Source of the DNA: Scedosporium boydii
Taxonomy: Eukaryota > Ascomycota > Sordariomycetes > Microascales > Microascaceae
DNA: 32,783 nucleotides
NCBI GenBank assembly: GCA_002221725.1
Contig: NJFT01000335.1
Span: forward strand, 1-32,783
Direction: 5' to 3'
Position numbers and translations under genes: made by a program. Below, in pieces: positions 20,847-32,615 of the stretch (positions are counted from its first letter, which is position 1; the number at the start of each line of letters is the position of its first letter). Below the pieces are notes generated by a model. It saw nothing but the letters and a program-made list of their open reading frames with translations. It ran no database searches and was not told where the DNA came from.

Positions 20847-22070
20847 ACGAGACGAGGGCAGTGCCTGGAGGGCCGAAAGAAAAAGAAGTTGGTTTTTTCT
20901 ACTTTTTATCATGGGACACCTGGAGTTTACGAGGGTTAGCACAACTATATCTTCAATGTTAGGACGGATACTAGTGTAGAATCAACAGTGGGACATGCCC
21001 ATCCTACGAAACAGAGTTCAATGGACTCTAATCAATTGATGTCCCATCCTAATGCATTGACCAATTGATCGATCGCGTGCTAATTTCCCAGTTCGGATCA
21101 TCGCACAATGGGCGTTCTCAGATTAAGTAAGCAGGCGATCTTGGCTGGTTTCACCTTGCCAAATGAATCACTCAGCTCTTATATCGCTTTTCCCTGCCTC
21201 CCTTCATCTCAAATTCCTCCTTTTCTCTCCCATCACCCATCATCTCACAACAAAACAAACTCAACTACATCGAGCAGCTCAAGCAAAAAAGTCCTCGGAA
21301 TATGGCAACCAAACGGCATGCAGCCGCCATAATGGCGGTGACTCAAACAACCCATTCCCAAACTACCCAGACGGCCGTTATCGCCTCTGCCTTTTCAAGC
21401 CCCAACGTCGGGGTGGTAGAAAAGTAACTTACGTGTCTCGACGCGTCGAGGTCATTGTTCGGCCTCGGCGCAATTGGGGAGTGAACTATCTCCCCGGACA
21501 CTTTTCTAAGTTGTATTTTGTGAGCTGTTTGTGCTCATTTCGTCGTAATCGACACCCTCCCGGATTAGGTGTAAGTGGTGAACTCTCAAGTTCAATGTTG
21601 AATTGTCGTGATGTGATGACTAACTGAGAGGATCAGTCCGGACAAGACAGCTTCATCGAAGCTTCCAGCACTCGCGATCCCGAAAGCGGTGCTTGAAAGA
21701 ACTCAAAGACCTCTCGAGTCTGCTTTAATTCAACCTGTATTATGATCAAATTGTTGGTCAGTCTGCCTGGTCTTTGTTAGTGATGCTATCAGTTCTGATA
21801 CTGACATCTGGAATCGTCCAGCCCAGTCCATTTCAAGTGAACCTTACGCAGCTCTGATATACATATCTGGTCGATATATCTTTGCTCGATAGAGCTTCAT
21901 TCTCATTTATCACTTCACATTTTCATTTTCATCTTTCATTTTCATTCAACTAGAACAAACGTCACTTTCACGCATTGCAGTCATCTCGTCCTACTATTTC
22001 ACTATCATCTCCCAGAAACACCATATAGAAACATCAGTCGACCTAGCAACCACCTCAACACGTTTTGTTA
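20847..22070. other. Intergenic region between BRX1 and the F-box gene
   Basis: It contains the BRX1 3' end and the F-box promoter. The last 170 bp are pyrimidine-rich with repeated TTTCATTTTCAT-type motifs (21892-21950), typical of a fungal leader. The open frame 21163-21627 is basic and compositionally odd with no family resemblance, so I do not call it. Nothing else is recognised. Confidence 0.55.
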
Positions 22071-23452
22071 ATGACAAAAGACCTACCCGATCAAGGACTT
22101 TGTAAAATGTCTTCAGCATCACTTGAGGACCTCCCTACGGAGGTCCGTCTAGACATTTGCCAGTACCTAGATGTCGAGGGCGTCTTCAATCTTGCCCAAG
22201 TCAACCGGTCATTCAATGTTATGATCAAGTCGAATAGAGCCGGGATTCTCCTGCCGATTCTTCAACGGGATTTCAGCCCATTGGACGAGCTTGTCCAAGT
22301 TCTCACCGCCTCCGAAGAAGACCTTGAGGTTCGCGGGCACACTTACCAGCCTCGTCGCGTCATCTTCCAGCGCCGCCAGAGTCATTGTAGAACCATACTC
22401 GCACACGGTGGCTTTCAACATGCCGACAAGGCTGAACAGGATTCAAACGGTTTCCAACGAATCGGTAAGAAGGCAGCGAGGCCCAACACTAGTCATCATG
22501 CACCTTTGCAGACGGTTGTCCTTCATGCAGGAGACCTCGATCGTCTTCTGCGGTTCTGTCTAGTCGTGCGACAGTGGGAGGAAATTTTCCCACATTTGCG
22601 CTGGATCAAACAGCCAGCCTACTGTCGCTTCCTGGATGACCACGAGCAGCACAAGTTCCGCCGGGCATTGTATCGCTGGTGGCTGTACACGTTCTACTTC
22701 CACGGCGATTTTCGACGGCCTCGTGATGCGCAGCCATCGGCCTTCGTTGATGACATCCGTGTCTGCCAGATGAGGATGTATTCGACTGCGGAGTTGCTTG
22801 AATTGCTGGATCTGCTCGCGGCCGTGTTCCACCTGGTTCAGCATTATATCTGCCCGAAGCTTGAGCAGAATCTTGTCGAGGTTTGTTCCATCTTTTCGTC
22901 CTTTTTTCCCCTCCCTTTTCCTCCGAAATCCGGAGGCATTTAGTTAACATGTGCCAGGGTTACGGGACGAGTCAAGTCTCTGATGCTGAAGTGCGATGGA
23001 ACGATCCAAGCCGGCTTGGCCGGATCATTCGAACTTACGCCAAGCTTGATCCGAAAGAGCTTGTGCTCTACTTCGAGTCCATTTACAGCTATTCTAAGAA
23101 GCGACTCATCTCGGATGTTCATCTTCGACATCCGGGGTTCGTGGATGACCAAGAATCTCTCCAAGCTTCCATCCGGGCTGTATTGGAAGAGAGGAGCTGG
23201 CTCGAGAAACTGCCCATCCCAACTGACACGGTTGGTGGCATTGTCGACTTTGAAGACGAGCGAGACGACGAGGTTGAACGCCTTAGGTCGGATAGTAGTG
23301 CGGATGGATCTCTTCCAGAGCCTGCAACGTACATCAGGTCTTACTCGACGTTTAATCCTCGCGGAGACGATGGAAGTGGTAATGACGCTTGGTCGTATCC
23401 TACGCAGTCTGGTCCAAGCAACCGGCTTGCGCTCGCAGAGGGTGTACATTGA
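22071..23452 (+). CDS. F-box domain protein (434 aa)
   Basis: Two exons: 22071-22880 and 22958-23452, with a 77-bp intron (GTTTGT..GCCAG) that falls between codons. A second in-frame ATG at 22107 would remove 12 residues and starts just before the domain. Residues 16-56 read LEDLPTEVRLDICQYLDVEG then VFNLAQVNRSFNVMIKSN, a typical F-box (LP-E---I--YL, then L--V-R-F). F-box proteins bind Skp1 and bring substrates to SCF ubiquitin ligases. The remaining 375 residues show no leucine-rich or WD repeats that I can see. They are rich in Arg, His and aromatic residues in the middle (YRWWLYTFYFHGDFRRP) and Asp/Ser at the end, as in many fungal orphan F-box proteins. Substrate unknown. Confidence 0.82.
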
Positions 23453-24852
23453 CAGTGGGACGTGGCAATGAATGACACTGGGCTTGGAGTGGCGGAATGT
23501 TAATTTTAATTTTTTTTTTTTCCGTCTTCGGGCATGTTCGTTTCCTTTCGACCAGCCTAGGCCTCCATACTCAGACACGCCTGTGGATGGAGACCTACGA
23601 TGGCTGAAGTTTTATGAGTTGTCTAAGGGAGTATATAGATGGAATGAGAGCTGTCGAGCGATTAATTCCCAGTTGATAAAAAGACGGTTGTCCTCTGCCG
23701 CACCTTCTTCGTCTTATTGATTCGTGTGTGTACCATTTACATGTAGAACCTATATTGATTACTTTTGGCCATTTCATAGACCGAGAAGATACGAGAACCA
23801 TATTAACTATGGACTACTTCGTATGTATATAGATGATCAGGTATTCGGTCTAAAAATTGAGACGGAACAGACCGATGAGAGTGCATTCCCAAGGGGCGGA
23901 CTGCGGTGCCGGGAGCTGTGGCTTGTGTGGTGCTTCAGCCACCAAGACCACTACAGCATAGTGAAAGAGGCGCCATTGGCCCGGCCTTGGTTAGTGCTGC
24001 CGCCGCATTGTGATCTATCAATACAGACATTACGAACCTCGACCTTACATTGCCCATACATCTCCTGCTCTACTCGGTATTAATCCTCCTCTTTCGCATC
24101 CCACCCTTGGTTGACCTGTACGAAACCACCGAATTCGCAGTCGCATAAAGACACTCTGGGGATAGCCTCGTAAATTTTACTCTCAGGAAAGCGCGACTGG
24201 TCTGGGTTTTCTTGTCCTGTATGGTCGCTCCTGTGGCACTCACTTGTTATTCTCACTCTCATCTGAGAGATTCACACTTCTCCCTATTATTGATCTCCCC
24301 TTCCCTTCCTCATCCCTTCCCATTCTCTCTCCTGTCCTTTACTTTTCTTTTCATTTTCGCCTTTACACCCTCCCCACATCTGCTTCACTCAATCACTGAA
24401 ACAATTGTGTAGAGCCTCTGGTGTTACTCTTCTCAAACACATTAGTAGGTCCCCCCCTTCCATCATTCCATATTCTCCTCTACCCCTTGTCATGAAAGAA
24501 CAGCCCTGAAATATGCCAGGGGAACTGGTGCATTTGATCGTGTTCGAGGACATCCGCTGTTTGTTAACTCATACCGTCTCGCCCGACCCGAGTTTATCGC
24601 CTTCGGACGTAAAGGTCGCGACTAAACAGAGAGCATTGATCTCAATCACTTTCCTCCCAATGCCAGTCTTCCTTTGTTAACTTGCTCTCAGGCTCGTCGG
24701 CATTTGGGGAGCTAGCTCCCGCGCCTCTCCTAAGCGCCTTCTTCCTGCATCTCTCCCCCACCTGCAGCTCCGTTGCCTTACACGAAATCCGCCTTGATAT
24801 ATGCATCTCGCGCACATAGGCATCTCTCGCTGCTGCACCGTCGCTTGACACT
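23453..24852. other. Intergenic region and HDA1 leader
   Basis: The first part is the F-box 3' end, including a T11-type run near 23510. From 24260 to 24480 the plus strand is strongly C/T-rich, which suggests a promoter or transcription-start zone for HDA1. Two short upstream open frames (24492-24509 and 24513-24680) lie between that zone and the HDA1 start. No separate gene is supported. Confidence 0.55.
24513..24680 (+). other. Candidate upstream ORF in the HDA1 leader (55 codons)
   Basis: ATG at 24513 opens a 55-codon frame beginning MPGELVHLIVFEDIRCLL and ending with TAA at 24678-24680, 172 bp before the HDA1 start. A 5-codon frame (ATGAAAGAACAGCCCTGA, 24492-24509) precedes it. They would act as uORFs only if the mRNA begins upstream of 24490, which the C/T-rich zone suggests but does not prove. 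Confidence 0.3.
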
Positions 24853-27382
24853 ATGAGCGACGGCGCCAATCCCAATACCACCACGCCGGGTCAGTCCCGT
24901 GCGACCAGTGATGATGTGTCCATGAACGGCTTCCAGGCCGACCATGCCGTGAACGAGAACGGGGAAGAAGAGGAGTCTTCTTCTGACTCGGGTGTGGCAA
25001 ATGAAGAGCTCCTCTATCACCCCACAATCCGCGGATCTCTGCTCAACAGGAAAGGTCTGCAACCAACTGGTGTATGCTACGATGATAGAATGAAACTGCA
25101 TATGAACGTCGACTGGAGTCCTCACGACCACCATCCCGAGGATCCCCGTCGCATCGAGGAGATTTTTAATACATTCAAGGAGGGGGGCCTTGTCTACACC
25201 GGACCCCATAAGGACCTGCCCAAGATCCTTCGCGACGCACCTAACAAATACATGTACCGCATCGCCGCCCGTAATGCGACAAGGGACGAGATCTGCACAG
25301 CCCACCACCCTCACCACTACGACTGGGTTGAGTCCTTAGCAAGTATGAGCTACCAAGAGCTGCGCATACTCACAAAGATCAAGGACCAAGGTCGCGACTC
25401 ACTCTATGTCGGCAGCATGTCTTTTGCTGCCGCCCTTCTCTCCGCCGGAGGTGCGATTGAGACATGCAGACACGTTGTCGAGGGCACGTTAAAAAACGCG
25501 TTTGCTGTCATCCGTCCACCCGGTCATCATGCCGAATATGACCAGGCGATGGGGTTCTGTTTCTTCAACAATGTCCCCGTCGCTGTCCGAGTCTGCCAGA
25601 GGCAGTACCCCGAGAAGTGCCGGAAGGTGCTCATTCTTGACTGGGATGTGCATCACGGAAACGGTGTTCAAAATATATTCTATCAAGACCCGAACGTGTT
25701 GTACATTTCCATTCATGTGTACCAAAACGGCGAGTTCTATCCCGGAGAGCCCGAGAATCCCGACATCCCCGATGGTGGCCTGGGGAACTGTGGCTCAGGC
25801 CTCGGACTAGGAAGGAACATCAACATTGGCTGGCACGACCAGGGTATGGGAGACGGAGAATACATGGCGGCTTTCCAAAGGATCGTCATGCCCATCGCCA
25901 AGGAGTTCGATCCCGATCTTGTCGTTGTATCCGCCGGCTTCGATGCTGCTAAGGGAGATGAGCTTGGTGGATGCTTCGTCACTCCCCCCTGCTACGCCCA
26001 CATGACACACATGCTCATGTCTCTCGCCGAAGGCAAGGTCGCAGTCTGCCTTGAGGGAGGATACAATCTCAAGGCGATTTCCCAATCAGCGCTTGCTGTG
26101 GCCCGCACGCTGATGGGCGAGCCTCCTCCGCGCATGGAAATCCCCAAGATCAACAAAGAAGCCGCGCGTGTCCTAGCCAAGGTTCAAGCTTATCAGGCTC
26201 CCTACTGGGAGTGTATGCGGCAAGGCGTTCTTAGCACTCCCGACGTGGCGAACCTCCATGCGACCAGGCTCCATGACGTTATACGGGACTCTCAACTGCA
26301 GAGGTTGCAGAGGAAGTATAAGATGATGCCACTACATGTTCACCGCGAGGCTCTTTTCAAGACATTCGAGAACCAGGTTTTAGTTACCCCCAACATCCAT
26401 AATGCGCGCCGCCTCTTGGTGATCATCCATGACCCGTATGTTACCGATCGACTTTGAAAGCAGTTATGCTTTGTCTTGTTTGGCCGTGTTGGTTGATGGC
26501 TAATATTCCGGATTTAGACCCCAACTCGTTGGCCAACTGGATGTTGACAATTCCTTTGATCCTCACAATGCTTTCGTGGTATGACATTCTCTCTCTACTT
26601 GCACAGCGCTTCGAGCGCGGCTCCGTGCCCAACTAAATACTAACGTCTTCTAATCAGGTTGACGAGGTTCTCCAGTTCATCGACTGGGCTGTCCAACACA
26701 AGTTTGGTGTGATGGACATCAATATACCTGCAGGGCCTGAACCAGAAGAGAGCGTATGCTGACCCCAGGAGAGAGAGGAAGCTTGAATCCCGTTTCTAAC
26801 CTTAGATTTAATAGGATATCGTACCCTTTATGCCTAGTCTAGCCGAGAAAGCTCTTGAGGCGAGGATCCAAGAGCTTGTCTGCTACCTATGGGATAACTA
26901 CCTCCAATTGTACTCCGACGAGACCGAGATTTTTCTCATCGGTGTCGGCTACGCCCACATTGGCATCCGTTCGTTATTGACATGCCGAGGTTTGTCTTTC
27001 GAATACCAATTTCCCATGTACATTTTACACCCCCTTCTTTTACTAACACTTTCTTGGAGTTCCAGATTCTATGGGCAAAATTACCGGGATCGTCAACTTC
27101 GTCAATGGAAACCTCCGGGCTGTCAAATCCGACATCTACCACGACCTGACCTCCTGGTACAAGGATCACTCGCTCGTGTACGTGGATAACGACCACGCCT
27201 GCTGGATCGATCCCGAACTCCGCCGGCGCGTAACGAAGCGCCGCTTCGGCAACGTCATACATAGCAGCGCGTCGGGTCTGAGCAAGATGATGCACTCGCA
27301 CGCCGGCGAGGTGCAGGGGTGGATTCTAGATCGGGTGAGGGAGGAAGATGGTGATACCACAGAAGATGAGAAAATGGAGTGA
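24853..27382 (+). CDS. HDA1: Class II histone deacetylase Hda1/Clr3 with C-terminal Arb2 domain, 743 aa
   Basis: Five exons: 24853-26435, 26518-26578, 26658-26753, 26815-26989 and 27066-27382 (2232 nt in frame). The N-terminal 50 residues are Ser/Glu-rich and disordered. The deacetylase domain spans about 70-430: RPPGHHAEYDQAMGFCFFNN (221-240) with the His pair H225/H226, and ILDWDVHHGNG with zinc ligands D265 and H267. The third ligand is D364 in SAGFDAAKGD, and catalytic Tyr404 is in EGGYNL, so all catalytic residues are present. The tail (about 470-715) is an Arb2-type domain joined across four introns: LLVIIHDPPQLVG, FVVDEVLQFIDWAVQ, FLIGVGYAHIGIRSLLTC and ITGIVNFVNGNLRAVKSDIY. This is the Hda1/Clr3 architecture. 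The enzyme removes acetyl groups from histones H3 and H2B, and from H3K14 in SHREC and HCHC-type silencing complexes. Confidence 0.97.
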
Positions 27383-28225
27383 GCGCTCCTATTGTAGTAG
27401 ATTGGGAAAGGGGTCGGAGGTTCATCATTTGTTTTCTTCTCTTTTTTCATCTCCTCGTGTACCCCATGTGTCGATATCTTCCTCAACGAAGGCATGAGTT
27501 ACCAATGATCTCCTTCACTTGGTTTGTGACGAGCTCGTCTCGCCTCTTGTTTTTCGATGGGGATCGTGTCAAAATTTGTCTATATTAGTGTTTATATCCA
27601 GCGGCCATGACGAAAATAAATTGGCATGAGCCTCAATCCATTTCAATCTCACCATCAAGGAATCTCGACTGGAATGACAGTGAATTCATGGTGAGACAAG
27701 TACCTCGGTATCAAGTACCTTGTAATTATAAGACCTCAGGCTGTTTTCGGAAAGGTGTCGGCGCCGGAAAAATAAAACCACCGAATTCCGCAATTCTGCC
27801 AAGCCCGTATCAATTCAACCGCACTCCCTTTTTCGCTCCAGCCCAGCCCATCGCGTAACTTCCCAAGCAACAACAAGCTGCCTAACTCGCAGTTCGCAAC
27901 AGGAGCCCATCTCGACTCCTGCTCCCGTCGTCTACAATAGGAACTCTTCGTCGTGTCTATACCCCCTTGGTGTTGGTGGTTTATTCCCTTTTGCCGCCAA
28001 CTTTTTCTCCCATTTGGAAGCGGGCGCGGAAGGTTGCTAGACTTTCAGCCTTGCATTTTTTTGCCACATTTTTTTTCTTCAATTTAATTCTTGATCCTTT
28101 GGCCTTTTTGCTTTTCTTCGCTATTTAGATTTGACCGCTCCTAGTTAGAGCTCTGGATTTGTGGCTTCTCTCGACTACTTCCTTCGCCCCTCTCGCCACT
28201 ATTTGAAGAATTTGCCGAGTCGATC
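27383..28225. other. Intergenic region between HDA1 and the RD/RE/RS-protein gene
   Basis: It contains the HDA1 3' end and the next promoter. An imperfect repeat AAGTACCTCGGTATCAAGTACCTT lies at 27699-27722. From 27950 to 28140 the plus strand is T/C-rich, as expected for a leader. No gene is seen. Confidence 0.55.
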
Positions 28226-28445
28226 ATGGATCGCGACCGAGATCGAGACCGGGACCGAGATCGCGAGCGCGATCGTGAGCGGGAAAGAGAGCGGGAGAGG
28301 GACAGGGATAGAGACAGGGATAGAGATCGCGACCGTGATAGGGATAGAGATCGAGATCGAGACCGGGATCGAGACTGGGATAGAGACCGAGAGAGAGATA
28401 GAGACAGGGACAGAAATAGGTCGCGGGACCGAGACCGGGACACCA
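28226..28445 (+). repeat. Degenerate hexamer tract coding for (Arg-Asp/Glu)n
   Basis: A six-base CGN/AGR-GAY/GAR pattern repeats over about 220 bp at the start of the RD/RE/RS gene. Codons for Arg, Asp and Glu are mixed throughout rather than copied. That is the sign of selection on the protein sequence rather than simple DNA slippage. Confidence 0.85.
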
Positions 28446-30387
28446 GGAGCAGAAGGTTTGTGCTTTACTCCTTCCTTATCTTCGATTCCATCTGCCTTCT
28501 TCCATGCACACGAGTACCCACCTTTTACCTGTCAATACAGGCCCTAATATTAGGTGTCATTCATTTTTCCCCCCTGCACTCCGCCCTTTTTACTTTCCTT
28601 CGCTTTCATTCGCACACTGTTCCTCCAGCTACTTATCCAAGCCACAAAAACAAAGAACTGAGGAATACCAACTGACTTCTCCCCCGCCTTAGGTACGAGG
28701 ATGGTGAGGTAAAAATGTATGGTATGGGCGAATCTTGGAGGCCATTCAACAGGGACCGATCCCCCCGAAGAGCACGAAGCCCAGCGAGAGACCGTCCTCG
28801 CAGCCCGCGCCCTCGAAGCCCGTTGCCCACCTCAGACAGCTATGTGCCTCAAAGGTCACCCCGGCGTCGATCGCGTAGTGCGGATAGATACCGACGAGAC
28901 CGATCCCGCGACCGCGACTGGAGACGTCGTGATCGTTCGCGTAGTCCCCCGAGGCGTTACTCTCCACGCCGAAGCCCCAACCGTCGCAGCCCCGCCCGGT
29001 CACCTGCCCCTAGAGAAGACAGCCGCGACCGTGGTCGCTCGCCGCGCCGAGATAGGGATTGGGAGAACAGAGATAGGGAGAAGCCGCGCGAGCGTGATTG
29101 GGAGAGGTCCGACAGAGATCGAGACCGGGATCGTGAACGTGAACGCGAGCGTGAACGGGAGAGATCGAGGGACCGAGACCGCGAACGAGAAAGGGATCGT
29201 GATCGGACGCGGGATAGAGATGACGTACGGTAGGATCAACCCCGTTTGCATGATAGATCATACATTCCTGACTGACCCGCCACAGTGACAACAGACGCTC
29301 GCGTTCCCCTTTCAATAGGGATCGCCCACCTCGGGAGAGGTCGCCCTTTAGGAGAACTCCCCCGACGGGACCTCGAGGAGGGCCTTATCGGCCTCGCTCC
29401 CGTAGCCAGGGACGACGGGACGACCGAGCCCTTCCTCTAGCTGTCCGCTCTCCACAGAGGGCTTCTACCACATTTTCGCCCAACATCTATCCTCAGTCTG
29501 CTTCCAGACGATCTTCTCCTCGTCGTGCATCCAGCATCGCCCATTCTAGACCCCCGTCCCGCGAACAAACCCCCCACTACTCAGCCAACGCTACACCCAT
29601 ACTCCCGCCGCGAGAGGTTCCCAAACTGAGCACCCAAGAATCTGGGTCCCAGGCTCAGAGGTCTCCTCCTCGTGGACCCGCCGCCCTTCGACAGCCACCC
29701 ACTGGCCCCTCTGGAGCCCCCAGGACCATGGCTCCACCCACCCCACCTGCACCCCCCCCCGCCCCCCTTGCGCCCCCGACGGGCCCCACTCGATCCGGTG
29801 CTACTAGCCCATCAGTACCTCCCACGGGGCCACGAGGCTACGTCCCTCCCGCGAGAGCACCCTACAACAGTCGCGGTCCCCGTGGCTCCTGGGGTTCACC
29901 CGCGCCCCCTCGGCACGCGACGCCAGCAGCTCAAGCGCCTGCAGCGACTTCTCCCGGCCCCGGCGGTATCCCAACCGGTCCCCGCTACTCTATCTCCTCG
30001 GCAAGCCAATCCCCCGCAAACGCCAACAAGTCCTTTAACCCTCCCACAGCCCCTGCCTCCCAACTCGGAGCCCCCAACGCGCGTCCAACTCTCGCGCAAA
30101 GCTTGTGGTCCACGATGCCCCCGGTCATCAACGGCGGCAAAGTAGACCCGTCCATCACGCCGCTGACGACGGGCGTCACGCGTGACGTCGAGCCCCACTA
30201 CAAGAAGCTCCGCGAAGAGGAGGAGAAGCTGCGCGAGGAGCTGAGGATCAAGCAGGATAAACTGAGCAAGAACCTTCGGCAGTGGGATAAGTTGGAGCGC
30301 GATGCCAAGGTTTGGGAGCTCAGGAGCGATTTGAGCGAGAATAGTATGAGAAGCTTGGCGGGGGATGGACCTGGTGCGGCGTTTTAG
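28226..30387 (+). CDS. Arg-Asp/Arg-Glu/Arg-Ser-rich low-complexity protein, probable RNA-processing factor (622 aa)
   Basis: Three exons: 28226-28455, 28693-29229 and 29286-30387 (1869 nt in frame). The 237-bp first intron and 56-bp second split Arg codons. Residues 1-76 are almost pure alternating Arg with Asp or Glu. A short YEDGEVKMYGMGESWRPFNR segment follows, then RS-type repeats (RSPRRARSPARDRPRSPRPR). A second RD/RE tract lies at about 195-253, and more RS/Pro-rich sequence leads into a Pro/Ala/Ser-rich region (400-520). The end is different: from about 527 it has LWSTMPPVINGGKVDP, then a charged coiled coil at about 558-598 (EPHYKKLREEEEKLREELRI), finishing WELRSDLSENSMRSLAGDG. RD and RS repeats are typical of spliceosome and mRNA-processing proteins in nuclear condensates. 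I do not recognise a named family, and no RRM or zinc finger is visible. Confidence 0.85.
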
Positions 30388-31751
30388 TGATTGCGTCCTT
30401 TTTGTATTTTATCCCCCCTCGAGTTCTCCGCGCTGTTAAGCGAGCTTCGGGGCTCACTGTTTCTTCGTCCTTTTTGAAGAAGAGTATTGAATCCAGGCTG
30501 GCGCCGCATGAGAGGAGGCTCTTTATTACTGTTCTTGTTTTCTCTTATTCCCACCAAGGGAACCGCATGGGGATTACAGGGTTTATAGCATGATAGATTG
30601 TGCGACTATTGATCGGGGAACGCCAGGACCACGACCAGAAACGAGCGGGCAGGACGCAGTAAGGTGGAAAAATGAGAAGAAACCCCCTTTTTCTATTACT
30701 ACTTCAACAACACAAATGCTTCGGAGGGGAAAGGGGGCAATGGTTGTATGTTTAGTTGAGGGGTTCTGGGTTGTCCCCGTAGATCATCAGAGACGGCTTG
30801 TTTTAGATACCCTTCTAAATACGATTTACGTTGCCGAAAACGGGTTCTGAGCATGACACCTGTGATGATGGAAGAGGCGGAACATAGACCACAAACACCT
30901 TTCTCTGCCCATCACGAAAGCCACATGCACGCCCTCGACGGCCTAGGTCTCAAGACTCTTGTTGCTTTTGCCTGCACCTCCGACTTCATCAACACGATCT
31001 CATTAGCCTTGGACGTGCCTACCCCAAGCAAAGTCATCCTGAGAAACATAGCATGTACTTACTTGACTAAACATTCACATGTTATGGCGCATGCAAGGAA
31101 GGATCAAATACTTTCCACATGCCTCGCCCACCCAAGTGGGAAAGTGGACTGGCTGTAAAGAAGTTGCAGGAGCAAACGAGTATGCGTGTCAATTTCTTGG
31201 CTTTCTGAAGTTCTGGTACCTACTTCTTCGTCCCTTCTTTCACCTCATCGTCGCGGAGTTGCAGTCTCACCCTGTAGGGATTTCAACGTGGGAAGCCACG
31301 AGACGAACGTTGGTAGGACCCCGGAACTCTTTGGAAACCAGGAAACCACACGGTCCGCCAAAATCCGAGTTGAGAAGGACCTCAGTCAGGCCGCTCGACT
31401 GCTCCCCAAGCATGTGAGCCACCCTCCTCGCTACATAAAACCTTAACGTCCCAAAAGACTTCGGCTGGCATACCTCAAGTAGATTGGTGCCTTCCTCACG
31501 GCAATACCTCAAACCTGTCTTCCTACGGCACCTTCCCTTCGACCCATCCGACCTCGAAGCAACTCCGCATTTGTACCTTCTTCGTCGAGACGACAACTTT
31601 GGATTTGGAACTTCTTCATCGTTTCCTCTGAAAACCAGGAACATCTGACGGGAAGATTTTCCTGAAGGAGCAACGAAGACTCAGACAACCCGCCTTTCCA
31701 TTCACAAGCAACCAACAAAAGCTCAAGCCGAACTTGGAAGGTTCGCCCACG
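30388..31751. other. Intergenic region between the RD/RE/RS gene and the small membrane-protein gene
   Basis: About 1.36 kb. Open frames 30853-31158 (plus) and 31267-31877 (minus) have no recognisable features. The second overlaps the start of the next gene on the other strand. I see no repeats of note. It probably holds the 3' end of the upstream gene and the promoter of the next. Confidence 0.5.
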
Positions 31752-32174
31752 ATGTCTTTCAGTAACTCGAAAAGTATCGCCGCCGCCGTCAAGAACTGCC
31801 TTCTCGACCAGGTAGACAGCGACGGAAACCTCAACCCAACGCTCCTCGCGCTCGCCTCCCGATGCTACAGGATTCAATCACATGTCCTCCATGTCCCAGA
31901 CAACTGGGGCTTCTTCTCGCCCGGTCCTCCCCGCTTGCAGGTGCATCAGGGAGCAGGGCTCGTCATGGTGGTTGCACAGCAAGTTTTTTCAGCTGCCTGG
32001 GGTGGATTTGTGGTCTACATGCTCGTTATTAGGAATCGACCAGTGTTTGGTTTGGTGGAATCGCTATTGACAATGCATCTTGCCACTCTAGTCGCTTTTT
32101 GGGCATTGTATTTGTTCGACCGTCACCGCGCCATAGGCTATGATTGGGGTGACGGAAAGTTGCGGAAGGAGTGA
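31752..32174 (+). CDS. Small hypothetical protein with two predicted membrane segments (140 aa)
   Basis: The frame is open from the ATG at 31752, the first in frame, to TGA at 32172, without an intron. The N-terminal 65 residues are soluble-looking (MSFSNSKSIAAAVKNCLLDQ). Two hydrophobic stretches follow: about 72-95 (LVMVVAQQVFSAAWGGFVVY) and 103-123 (VESLLTMHLATLVAFWALYL), with Arg residues between and after. That predicts a hairpin in a membrane with both ends on the same side. No signal peptide or cysteine pattern is seen. I do not recognise the family. The reasonable ATG context, coherent hydrophobicity and polar tail argue for a real gene, but an extra exon on either side cannot be excluded. 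Confidence 0.55.
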   Translation: MSFSNSKSIAAAVKNCLLDQVDSDGNLNPTLLALASRCYRIQSHVLHVPDNWGFFSPGPPRLQVHQGAGLVMVVAQQVFSAAWGGFVVYMLVIRNRPVFGLVESLLTMHLATLVAFWALYLFDRHRAIGYDWGDGKLRKE

Positions 32175-32615
32175 TATGTCTGGGGTAGATGGAGGTCTTT
32201 ATTGTTCCTTCCACGACACAAGTCACTGAATGACAAGAACCGTTGGCCGCTACTCTTTCCGTCTTGCATACAAAACGTGCCACCATGTACTCCAATTCCA
32301 CGGCTTCAGAACTTCCTAAACTTTTTCGGTGGGTTGTAAGTTGATGTACCTTGGGGCACAGCTTCTGCATATTGGCGATGGTGCCCGCTATGCCTTCTCT
32401 AAACATCATGACCTGCAGATCCTTCACCGAGGGAAGATAAGACGGACGGCCTACGTCCCTTCCTCTGCCTCAAGCCAATACCCGCAGGCTCCTGCCTCAC
32501 CAGTACCAGACCATTTCCTTCGTCTATATCTTTTTTCTCTCTGTTCCAGAGCAGAGCTTGATTCATCCTCTTTCCTTCTCCAACTCGAAGACAATCGCAT
32601 CGACTATTATTCAGC
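32175..32615. other. Short intergenic region before the truncated gene
   Basis: This 440 bp lies between the small membrane-protein gene and the start at 32616. The stretch 32500-32600 is T/C-rich (CTTCGTCTATATCTTTTTTC), consistent with a leader. Nothing else is supported. Confidence 0.5.

Noticed and set aside
21163..21627. 154-codon plus-strand frame between BRX1 and the F-box gene
   Set aside because: Composition is erratic, no family is recognised, and it starts in pyrimidine-rich DNA typical of non-coding sequence. Expression data could revive it.
28141..28443. Minus-strand Ser-Arg/Ser-Leu repeat ORF
   Set aside because: It is the reverse complement of the (Arg-Asp/Glu) coding tract, which necessarily reads as Ser-Arg or Ser-Leu repeats. 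The plus-strand gene explains it.
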